Origin: an uncultured Bacteroidota bacterium
Lineage (GTDB): Bacteria > Bacteroidota > Bacteroidia > B-17B0 > Aurantibacillaceae
Reading direction: 5' to 3'
DNA length: 5,649 nucleotides
Assembly (NCBI GenBank): GCA_903923915.1
Contig: CAIXZI010000374.1
Location: forward strand, 1 to 5,649
The first letter of the stretch is position 1, and the number at the start of each line of letters is the position of its first letter. Under the pieces are notes generated by a model. The model saw only the letters and a list, made by a program, of their open reading frames with translations, had not been told where the DNA came from and ran no database searches. Position numbers and translations under genes: made by a program. Of the stretch, positions 1 to 5,649 are shown in pieces.

Positions 1-987
1 ATTATAATGCTGGGCTATACTCCATTTTGTTGGGTCATCATGATACATTTTTTGTGCCATAATAGGAATAAGCATGAATAAGAAAATAGGTCGATAAAAA
101 AACAAAAAACCTCCAGAGATTAATAAAAAAAGCCATGTTTCAATTTTCACATAGTTTAAATTTTTGTCCGATAAGTTGTTTTCAAACAACAAAGAAATGG
201 CTTTTACAGGATGTTTAAATGCGTTTAACACCAATTCTTTAAAATTGTTGCCCAATACATGAAACTCAAAATGATGATACGATGTATTTAAAGATAAAGA
301 AGGCATGATAAAAAAGATCAGGAGTACAAAATATAATACAGAAAAAACCGCAAACATAACAATTGCCTTTTTTTGTTTTTTAGGCTTATACAAAAATGCA
401 AAACCCGTGCATACAAAAAACATCCATAGAGACATATTTTCTTTAGCTACTATAACGAGAGCAAAAAAGATTACTGCCTTTACATAATTTTCTTTTTGAA
501 AAAAAAGGAAAAACCAGGGAACAAAACAAACACCCACTAAATTACTATGATAATCAAAAGCTATGGCAGAAAAAACACCGAAAGACGACAGAAAAACAAG
601 CGAAACCAACGAAGCTGTTCTGTTGTTATTTGTATTGTTATAAGCTAATTTATAAAAACCAAAGGCACCAAAGTGTATGGCTGCAATTTGCACAACAAGT
701 AAGGTAATGTTTCCAAAAAGCCAATAAAGTGGCGAGAAAAGCATGAGGAGTAAATCAAAATGATCGCTAAGTATATTTTCGTGTGCGTTTGTAATGATTT
801 CTCCATAGCTAAAATGAAAATGCGCATAATCATATAACGTGCGGGTGTAATAACCTAAATCGAGCGCATACGTTCTAAAGGTATAATAGTTTACAAAACT
901 TATAAGCGAGTATATAATAAAAAACACTGAATTAATAAGAACAAAAAACTTATTTCGTTTTATAGTATTTATAAATGCTTGTATCAC
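1..987 (-). CDS. DUF2079-family polytopic membrane protein, N-terminal part (runs off left edge)
   Basis: The minus strand is open from a GTG at 987-985 to base 1: 329 codons with no stop, so the gene is partial. An in-frame TAA at 999-997 lies just upstream and no ATG occurs before the conserved N-terminus, so GTG is the probable start. The protein is very hydrophobic, with a first membrane helix at about residues 14-33. Features resembling DUF2079 are an Asp-Leu-Gly-Tyr motif at 43-46, Ser-Asp-His-Phe-Asp at 74-78 followed by Ser-Pro-Leu-Tyr (85-88), Phe-Asp-Tyr-His at 144-147, Lys-Glu-Asn at 182-184 (family usually KED/KEN), and a His-Tyr pair at 327-328 just after a Pro-rich stretch. The family is uncharacterised. 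Its architecture resembles GT-C glycosyltransferases, so a role with lipid-linked sugars is inference. It is transcribed divergently from the amidase gene. The family call rests on remembered motifs, not a search. Confidence 0.75.
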   Translation of the reverse strand, partial: MIQAFINTIKRNKFFVLINSVFFIIYSLISFVNYYTFRTYALDLGYYTRTLYDYAHFHFSYGEIITNAHENILSDHFDLLLMLFSPLYWLFGNITLLVVQIAAIHFGAFGFYKLAYNNTNNNRTASLVSLVFLSSFGVFSAIAFDYHSNLVGVCFVPWFFLFFQKENYVKAVIFFALVIVAKENMSLWMFFVCTGFAFLYKPKKQKKAIVMFAVFSVLYFVLLIFFIMPSLSLNTSYHHFEFHVLGNNFKELVLNAFKHPVKAISLLFENNLSDKNLNYVKIETWLFLLISGGFLFFYRPIFLFMLIPIMAQKMYHDDPTKWSIAQHYN

Positions 988-1055
988 TCCGCAAGTTTAC
1001 AAAATTTTAACGCTTTTGTGTTAGAAACTAATTTTTATGTGCCGTCCATTAATTT
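988..1055. promoter_or_regulatory. Divergent intergenic region with weak -7 candidates
   Basis: These 68 bases separate two divergent start codons and should hold both promoters. On the minus strand, AAATTTTG (1007-1000) matches the Bacteroidota -7 consensus TAnnTTTG at all but its first base and ends 12 bases before the GTG. On the plus strand, TAATTTTT (1029-1036) also has one mismatch. A second plus-strand candidate, TACCTTTA (1066-1073), lies inside the longest amidase reading frame and would fit only a start at the second ATG (1077). No convincing -33 TTTG lies at the usual spacing for any of them, so the assignments are weak. Confidence 0.3.
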
Positions 1056-2276
1056 ATGGTTAATGTACCTTTAGCCATGCGTTTTGCCTGTATCATTCTT
1101 CTTTGGCTTCTAAACTTTGTTGCGGTGTCGCAAACCTACCAACAAATAAAAAATCGATTTGATAATTACCTTAATTACCATGCAGGATTAAATAGTCGTG
1201 TGCAAATTGAAACGAATAAAATTATTTTTTACAATGAACAAAAACAAATTGTATTTATTATTTTAAAAGATGATTGGCAAAAAATGGCTGTGTTATTAAA
1301 AACACTTCCGCAAGATTCGTTGGAGAAAATTTTTAGGAATGAGGCTACTCTTAGTAATTATAAAACTCCGTCCATCAATCCTGCTAAAAAAAGTTTAAGT
1401 GAATTAAAAATAATGATTGACCCCGGACATATTGCGGGCAATATAAGTATGGCGCGCATTGAACAAAAATATTTACATTTTACAAAACAAAATTACCCCG
1501 CTTTAAAACAAGATAGCATTGATATTGCAGAGGGTGTCTTAACTTTTCAAACAGCAAGTGTTTTAAAGAAAATGCTGGAGGAAAAAGGCATAACGGTTGC
1601 CCTTACCCGACAAGAAAACGGCACATCGTTTGGTTGCAGCTATGACGAATGGTTAAAAACTAATAAAGAAAAAAAAATAAAACCACATACAACAGTATCT
1701 AATGGAAAGTTTTTCATGCCTTTTTTTAAGGATTATGAACTGCAACAACGGGCAAAAGTTATCAATGATTTTAAGCCGGATATGACAATTATTATTCATT
1801 ATAACGTAGATGAAAAAAATATCGATTGGAAAAAACCAAGCAATAAAGATTTTTGTGTGACATTTATTCCAGGGTGTTTAACGGCTGATAACATTAAAAC
1901 TGTACAAGGGCAATTAAATTTATTGCGTTTGTTACTGACGGATGATTTAGATGAAAGTGAAAAAATTTCTTCATTGGTTGTTAATCAACTTTCAAAACAA
2001 TTGAATATCCCTATTGCTAAAAAACAAGATGCTACTTATTTAAGTGAGCATTGTATGAGTGCTTCTACAGAAGGTGTGTATAGCCGTAATTTAGCTTTGT
2101 GCCGCACGGTGCAAAGCCCACTTGTTTATGGAGAATGCTTGTATCAAGATAGTGAAAATGAGTGCTATGCACTTACACAAAACACAGAAACCGCTTACGG
2201 AATTAAAACTAACAAACGTGTAATGCTTGCTGCGCAAAGTTTTTACAACGCCATTATTAATTTTTATTCAAAATAA
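1056..2276 (+). CDS. Secreted zinc-dependent N-acetylmuramoyl-L-alanine amidase (Amidase_3-like)
   Basis: The predicted product cleaves the amide bond between N-acetylmuramic acid and L-alanine of peptidoglycan in the periplasm. Residues 8-25 form a signal peptide (Arg, hydrophobic core, Ala-Val-Ser before Gln26). Residues 26-115 form an N-terminal region I do not recognise. The catalytic domain starts near 117 with Asp-Pro-Gly-His (122-125). By family analogy the zinc ligands are H125, E159 and H248 (in Ile-Ile-His-Tyr-Asn), and the catalytic Glu is E360 in Tyr-Gly-Glu, after an Arg-Asn-Leu-Ala-Leu stretch (344-348). Spacing is unusual: 89 residues from E159 to H248 and 112 from H248 to E360, both longer than I expect for compact Amidase_3 domains. 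Two starts are possible: ATG 1056, or ATG 1077 (Met8), which gives a cleaner signal peptide. Its 3' end overlaps the convergent neighbour by 20 bases. A lone gene with no visible operon partner. Confidence 0.8.
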   Translation: MVNVPLAMRFACIILLWLLNFVAVSQTYQQIKNRFDNYLNYHAGLNSRVQIETNKIIFYNEQKQIVFIILKDDWQKMAVLLKTLPQDSLEKIFRNEATLSNYKTPSINPAKKSLSELKIMIDPGHIAGNISMARIEQKYLHFTKQNYPALKQDSIDIAEGVLTFQTASVLKKMLEEKGITVALTRQENGTSFGCSYDEWLKTNKEKKIKPHTTVSNGKFFMPFFKDYELQQRAKVINDFKPDMTIIIHYNVDEKNIDWKKPSNKDFCVTFIPGCLTADNIKTVQGQLNLLRLLLTDDLDESEKISSLVVNQLSKQLNIPIAKKQDATYLSEHCMSASTEGVYSRNLALCRTVQSPLVYGECLYQDSENECYALTQNTETAYGIKTNKRVMLAAQSFYNAIINFYSK

Positions 2277-3747
2277 AATTCTTTAAGTACGAAAAACGCC
2301 AGCGTTTAACGGCATTTGCGTTGGCAAACTCAATACTTGGTTTATTATCTGTTGATATTAACGTTGTTTCAAATTTTGAAATATTTTCTTTGGGTAAAGA
2401 CGCATAAAGTGTTGGTTGTTTTTTTACGGACGCAAAAAATAAAAGATTTCTATAATCTTCGTATTGAACATCTCCCGAATAACAAATGGTATAATCAAAG
2501 CCCGCTTGTTGTAAGGTGTTTAATAAAATCTGATTTCCCTTACCGGCTTTGCTGTTTAAATATCCGTATGTATTTATAAAAATAAATCCATCGGGGTTTA
2601 ATAAAGATTTTATTTTAGAAAAACTTTCTGCACTTAAAACATGGGATGGGGTAATTTCTCCGGCAAATAAGTCAATCACAACCAAATCGTACTTGTTTTT
2701 TAATTGAAATAGTGCATGGCGCGCATCATCTTCAATTATGTTTACTTTATCTGAAGTATAAAAATATTTTTTTGCCACTTCAACAACACGCGCATCTAAT
2801 TCTACAGCCGTAACTGCAATGTTTTTTTTGGCAAGTATGTTGCTAATTACGCCGCCTCCTAAACCAAGCACCAGAGCGGTTTTTGCATTAGGATTAATGG
2901 TAAATATGTTCTTCTCCAACACTTCCGAGTATTTTAATTTTGATTGATTAGTTTTTACATCAACACAAGATTGGATAATGTTATTGATTAAAAGATATCT
3001 AACTGTTTCGTTACTTGTATCTGTTTTATAAATTCGGTCTTCAACTTCCAGTTTACCCAATAAACCGTCTTTTAAATAAACAGTAAAAGTGTCTTTATGA
3101 ATGGTTCTAAATGAAAAAAACAGACTGGCAAAAAAAAACAAGATTGGAAAAAATGTTTTTCTTTTTACCAAATATACGGCAGGAAAAATCGCTAAAAGTC
3201 CGGCATTGCTTATTAATGTTATAGTTAAACCCCATTGTGGGATGGCATAAAAAGCGGTTGTAAACGTAAAGCAAATTCCACCAACGGTTGAGATGGCATA
3301 AATTTCTCCCGATTTTTTCCCGGTTTCTTCATGTGATGAAGTAATAGATTTAATAATAAGCGGAGATACCATTCCCATAATAAAAACAGGAGGAAACAAA
3401 ACAAACGCGCTACTAATAAGTGCTGCCGGAATTAACGAAAAATTGCTGGCTAAATAAACAAACAAAAAAGTAAGCATTGGTAAACAACAGATATAAATTG
3501 CGGCGCACAATACGCTTGCCATTAAAATTGTTTCATGGTTTTTTCTGACAGATAATCTTCCGCCAAAAAAATAACCACCTGCCAAACCTCCCAACGTAAG
3601 GGCCATTACACAAGCCCATACATATAACGATGTTCCAAAATAAGGAGCTAATAATTTTGCGCCAACTAATTCGGTGCTCATTACAACACCGCCTTCAATA
3701 AATGATAATAAGTAGAGGGATTTTTTTTTATGAACCGGATTATTCAT
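2257..3747 (-). CDS. Membrane-fused spermidine-synthase-like protein
   Basis: A 496-residue two-part protein. Residues 10-213 hold about seven membrane helices (near 10-33, 41-65, 74-99, 104-132, 149-171, 174-194, 199-213), including the Gly-Glu-Ile-Tyr-Ala-x-Ser-Thr-Val-Gly pattern (147-156) seen in fused MFS/spermidine synthase proteins. Residues 220-496 form a Rossmann-like SpeE/methyltransferase fold: Gly-Leu-Gly-Gly-Gly (295-299), Val-Glu-Leu-Asp (315-318) for the ribose of the nucleoside cofactor, Asp-Asp-Ala-Arg (340-343), Val-Ile-Asp-Leu-Phe-Ala-Gly (357-363), Pro-Ser-His (367-369) and Thr-Asp-Asn-Lys-Pro-Ser-Ile-Glu (466-473). True SpeE proteins have Asp-x-x-Asp in the active-site loop. 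Here the second Asp is Ala362, so polyamine synthesis is doubtful and the substrate unknown. The ATG shares its A with the stop codon of the upstream glycosyltransferase gene (TAATG), implying one operon and coupled translation. A run of nine A lies at codons 7-9. Confidence 0.85.
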   Translation of the reverse strand: MNNPVHKKKSLYLLSFIEGGVVMSTELVGAKLLAPYFGTSLYVWACVMALTLGGLAGGYFFGGRLSVRKNHETILMASVLCAAIYICCLPMLTFLFVYLASNFSLIPAALISSAFVLFPPVFIMGMVSPLIIKSITSSHEETGKKSGEIYAISTVGGICFTFTTAFYAIPQWGLTITLISNAGLLAIFPAVYLVKRKTFFPILFFFASLFFSFRTIHKDTFTVYLKDGLLGKLEVEDRIYKTDTSNETVRYLLINNIIQSCVDVKTNQSKLKYSEVLEKNIFTINPNAKTALVLGLGGGVISNILAKKNIAVTAVELDARVVEVAKKYFYTSDKVNIIEDDARHALFQLKNKYDLVVIDLFAGEITPSHVLSAESFSKIKSLLNPDGFIFINTYGYLNSKAGKGNQILLNTLQQAGFDYTICYSGDVQYEDYRNLLFFASVKKQPTLYASLPKENISKFETTLISTDNKPSIEFANANAVKRWRFSYLKNFILNKN

Positions 3748-5399
3748 TAAGGTGCAATTTTTTCAAACACCAATGCTTGAAATCTTTGATCGGTTGAAAT
3801 TCTATTTTGCAACAATGTATATTGTTTTGGTCTGCGTTGAAAATAATCAGCGTTAACCGTGTTTTTATTCAGCTTAGGGCGATATCCATAATGACTTTCC
3901 CATAGTATAATAGACCCAACCGGTGCGGTTTGCAGCGATAAACTATCCGAGTAAACTTGTTTATCATAAATGTTGTGTTTCTTTTTATCGTAAAAATATT
4001 TAAACAAAATGTGGTTGGTGTAAACAGGAATTCCTTTATCTGTGTAACCTTTTGCAATAATTGAGTTTGTAATTGTTTCCATCGCATTATCTTCCGGAGA
4101 TTGTTTAAACGGACGAACAGAAAACAAAGCAAACAACAAAGCTATAACAGCGAATGCGGTAGTCAGTTGTTTTTGTTTGGAGATGATAAATAAACAAGCC
4201 GCCGATGCAAGTGTAAACAAAAGTGGCACGTAATCATGCTTAGGTTCTTCACCCGTTTGTGGATTTATTTCATCTATCAATCTAACATTGTTGTTGGCAT
4301 AACATAAAAATACGGTTACTATAATTATATAAATAGCGGCGCCTACATATAGTATAGTTTTTTTGCTGAGGTATTTATACTTATCACAAATAACAGCGCA
4401 AAGTAAAGCTACCATAGGAGAAATGGCGGTCATGTAACGTAAGTTGCCTCCTGTTGCAGCGCCAACTTGCACATCTTTCCAATTAAAAATACAGTGGATT
4501 AAAAAATAAAGTAGAACCGGAATAGAAATAAACAACATAGAATTAGCAGTTTCTTTTTGTTGTGGATATTCTTTGTTGTATCCATCTTCGTTAAACAACT
4601 TAGCGCGTTTAGCAAAAAACAAAAGCACATACATTACTAATAAAAAATATTGTACGGCACCCCAAATAGTGAGACCCATTTTAAAGTAATGATCAAAGCC
4701 CTGGCGCGGGTATTCATCTGCATACTTAGCGGCTGTTTTACTACTTGACGTTAATAAATACAAGGGTTCTCCGGTAACCATAAAGCCCCAAATATTATTT
4801 AGTAACGGAAATAATCCTAATAATAAAAAGCAAATCCAGCGCTTATTTAATGCTTGCCAAACGCCATAAATAGGAATTAATAATAAAAATTCCTGACGTA
4901 TAATTCCGGCAAAAGATAAAATTAAAGATGAGGCAATATATTTTTTTTCGGTGTGAAAATAAAGTGCAATTAATAAAACAAAACCACTAAAAGTATCGGC
5001 GTAATTACGAAAAGAAAGCTGTATCCAATACGGCTGTAAGGCCAACATAAAAAACGCAAGCCAAGCAAATCTACTGCCAATGCGTTGTGCTACTTTATAA
5101 GTTAAAAAGCATGCAAAGGCTGCAAAGGCTGCATTAAAATAAACTAAAAATTTATTTCCTAAAAGAGATGGAATAACATAAATAAGTTTGTAACCCGTTT
5201 TTGGCGAGTTACCTAAAATAATATTTGGGTTATTCCAAAACTCGCGCATGTTAAAGTAATGTCCAATTTCATCGTGCTGATAAAAACCGGTTGCGAAAAA
5301 TGAATAAGCAACATAACATAAAAAAACAACCAGCGTTAGCCACATTGCTTTTTTATCATCTGAAAAAACAGTTGGGTTTAATGTTTTACTTTCTGCCAT
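3747..5399 (-). CDS. GT-C-fold glycosyltransferase, ArnT/PMT-like integral membrane protein
   Basis: Probably transfers a sugar from a lipid (polyprenyl-phosphate) donor on the outer face of the inner membrane; the acceptor is unknown. I place the start at ATG 5399-5397 (550 residues). A TTG at 5408 would add three codons but forms the end of a perfect -7 promoter box. After one helix (about 19-38) comes Gln-His-Asp-Glu-Ile-Gly-His-Tyr (41-48), the acidic first-loop motif typical of GT-C enzymes. Further family-like features are Phe-Arg-Asn-Tyr-Ala-Asp (130-135), Ile-Arg-Gln-Glu (167-170) and Asn-Leu-Arg-Tyr-Met-Thr-Ala-Ile-Ser-Pro (319-328). Hydrophobic segments alternate through to about residue 428, and the last 120 residues form a soluble domain. 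It is first in a two-gene operon with the SpeE-like gene. It may belong to GT39/PMT or a related GT-C family; without a search I cannot choose. Confidence 0.7.
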   Translation of the reverse strand: MAESKTLNPTVFSDDKKAMWLTLVVFLCYVAYSFFATGFYQHDEIGHYFNMREFWNNPNIILGNSPKTGYKLIYVIPSLLGNKFLVYFNAAFAAFACFLTYKVAQRIGSRFAWLAFFMLALQPYWIQLSFRNYADTFSGFVLLIALYFHTEKKYIASSLILSFAGIIRQEFLLLIPIYGVWQALNKRWICFLLLGLFPLLNNIWGFMVTGEPLYLLTSSSKTAAKYADEYPRQGFDHYFKMGLTIWGAVQYFLLVMYVLLFFAKRAKLFNEDGYNKEYPQQKETANSMLFISIPVLLYFLIHCIFNWKDVQVGAATGGNLRYMTAISPMVALLCAVICDKYKYLSKKTILYVGAAIYIIIVTVFLCYANNNVRLIDEINPQTGEEPKHDYVPLLFTLASAACLFIISKQKQLTTAFAVIALLFALFSVRPFKQSPEDNAMETITNSIIAKGYTDKGIPVYTNHILFKYFYDKKKHNIYDKQVYSDSLSLQTAPVGSIILWESHYGYRPKLNKNTVNADYFQRRPKQYTLLQNRISTDQRFQALVFEKIAP

Positions 5400-5405
5400 G
5401 GCACA

Positions 5406-5413
5406 CAAAAATA
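5406..5413 (-). promoter_or_regulatory. Perfect Bacteroidota -7 box for the glycosyltransferase operon
   Basis: TATTTTTG on the minus strand matches TAnnTTTG exactly and ends six bases before ATG 5399. A TTTG lies upstream with a 24-base spacer, longer than the usual 19-21, so the -33 element is weak. If used, transcription would start at or just before the ATG, giving a leaderless or nearly leaderless mRNA. The box also argues against the TTG at 5408 as a start codon. Confidence 0.5.
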
Positions 5414-5442
5414 GCTTTTTTTGTTTTAAAATCTAACCAAAG

Positions 5443-5471
5443 CCTCTTCTGAAAAGAAGGGGGGGTTTTTT
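5443..5471 (+). terminator. GNRA-capped hairpin followed by G-run and T-tract between divergent genes
   Basis: CCTCTTCT (5443-5450) pairs with AGAAGGGG (5455-5462) across a GAAA tetraloop. That is 8 pairs with one T-G wobble, followed by three more G and six T (5466-5471). Read on the plus strand it looks like an intrinsic terminator, but no plus-strand gene ends here. It lies upstream of the -7 box at 5474, so that promoter would not transcribe it. It may stop antisense transcripts coming from the left, or be a promoter-region structure. Terminator function is inferred. Confidence 0.4.
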
Positions 5472-5473
5472 GT

Positions 5474-5481
5474 TATATTTG
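5474..5481 (+). promoter_or_regulatory. Perfect Bacteroidota -7 box for the right-edge surface protein gene
   Basis: TATATTTG matches TAnnTTTG exactly, 19 bases before the GTG at 5501. No clear TTTG lies at the expected -33 distance; the nearest is a poor TCTG at 5448-5451 inside the hairpin. The predicted leader is short, about 12-15 bases. Confidence 0.5.
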
Positions 5482-5500
5482 CTTAGCAATAGAAAATAAC

Positions 5501-5649
5501 GTGAAAAAAATAATTACTCTTTTAGCCTTAGCGTTTTGTTTGAATAGTTTGGCACAATGCCCTATAACAGTAACTGGAGATACAATTATTTGTCAGGGCT
5601 GGACAGGAACTAATTTATATGTACATGGCGCAAGCACTTATACATGGTC
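5501..5649 (+). CDS. Secreted surface protein, N-terminal fragment (runs off right edge)
   Basis: The frame opens with GTG at 5501 and stays open for 49 codons to the window edge, so the gene is partial. No ATG lies in frame nearby and an in-frame TGA sits at 5450-5452, which supports the GTG. Residues 1-18 are a signal peptide: two Lys, a hydrophobic core, then Ser-Leu-Ala before Gln19. The mature start reads Gln-Cys-Pro-Ile-Thr-Val-Thr-Gly-Asp, then Ile-Cys-Gln-Gly (30-33) and Gly-Ala-Ser-Thr-Tyr-Thr-Trp (43-49). The Cys-x-Gly, then Gly-Ala-Ser-x-Tyr-x-Trp pattern is common in Ig-like/PKD-like repeats of large Bacteroidota surface proteins, many exported by the type IX system. The sorting domain would be at the unseen C-terminus, so export by that route is inference. 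The Cys is not in a good lipobox, so a lipoprotein is unlikely. Confidence 0.7.
   Translation, partial: MKKIITLLALAFCLNSLAQCPITVTGDTIICQGWTGTNLYVHGASTYTW

Noticed and set aside
305..487. Plus-strand 60-codon reading frame
   Set aside because: It lies opposite the continuous DUF2079 frame, and its peptide has no recognisable features.
645..833. Minus-strand 62-codon reading frame
   Set aside because: It is an alternative frame inside the DUF2079 gene, whose own frame is open and carries family motifs.
2298..2325. Inverted repeat GCCAGCG / CGTTGGC shortly downstream of the amidase stop codon, as a possible terminator
   Set aside because: It has a 14-base loop and a wobble pair, lacks a following T-tract, and lies in the coding sequence for the Ala-Asn-Ala-Asn-Ala-Val stretch of the SpeE-like protein. 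Chance is the simpler explanation.
2316..2579. Plus-strand 87-codon reading frame
   Set aside because: It is antisense to the C-terminal part of the SpeE-like domain, which has clear conserved motifs in its own frame.
2257..3747. Naming this gene speE
   Set aside because: The membrane fusion and the missing second active-site Asp make classical spermidine synthesis unproven, so the symbol would mislead.
3869..4132. Minus-strand 87-codon reading frame
   Set aside because: It is out of frame within the soluble C-terminal part of the glycosyltransferase gene.
5400..5408. TTG at 5408 as the start of the glycosyltransferase
   Set aside because: It lies within a perfect -7 box, and an ATG follows three codons later.

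Overview
The window is AT-rich with long A/T homopolymer runs. It has no obvious Shine-Dalgarno sites, and two of its promoter candidates match the Bacteroidota -7 consensus TAnnTTTG exactly. One protein is typical of Bacteroidota secreted surface proteins, with Cys-Gly and Gly-Ala-Ser-x-Tyr-x-Trp motifs after a signal peptide. These traits point to a member of the Bacteroidota, with the genus undetermined. No RNA gene, mobile element, CRISPR array or phage feature was seen. Most of the window is coding.

Layout from left to right. (1) Positions 1-987, minus strand: the N-terminal 329 codons of a DUF2079-family polytopic membrane protein. It uses a GTG start and runs off the left edge. (2) A 68-base divergent intergenic region. 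(3) Positions 1056-2276, plus strand: a secreted zinc-dependent N-acetylmuramoyl-L-alanine amidase (Amidase_3-like) with enlarged loops. (4) Positions 2257-3747, minus strand: a membrane protein with a seven-helix N-terminal half fused to a spermidine-synthase-like methyltransferase fold. Its 3' end overlaps that of the amidase by 20 bases. (5) Positions 3747-5399, minus strand: a GT-C-fold (ArnT/PMT-like) glycosyltransferase whose stop codon shares one base with the start of gene 4 (TAATG). (6) A divergent intergenic region, 5400-5500, with an exact -7 box for each flanking gene and a GNRA-capped hairpin between them. (7) Positions 5501-5649, plus strand: the signal peptide and first mature residues of a probable large surface protein, cut by the right edge.

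The shared theme is the cell envelope: two polytopic membrane proteins related to or resembling lipid-linked sugar transferases, a peptidoglycan amidase, a membrane-tethered SpeE-like enzyme and a surface protein. The clearest functional unit is the two-gene operon of glycosyltransferase followed by membrane-fused SpeE-like protein. The SpeE-like domain keeps SAM/dcSAM-fold motifs but lacks the second acidic residue of true spermidine synthases, so its substrate is open. There is no strong sign of a wholly new system. The best leads are this coupled pair and the atypical amidase.
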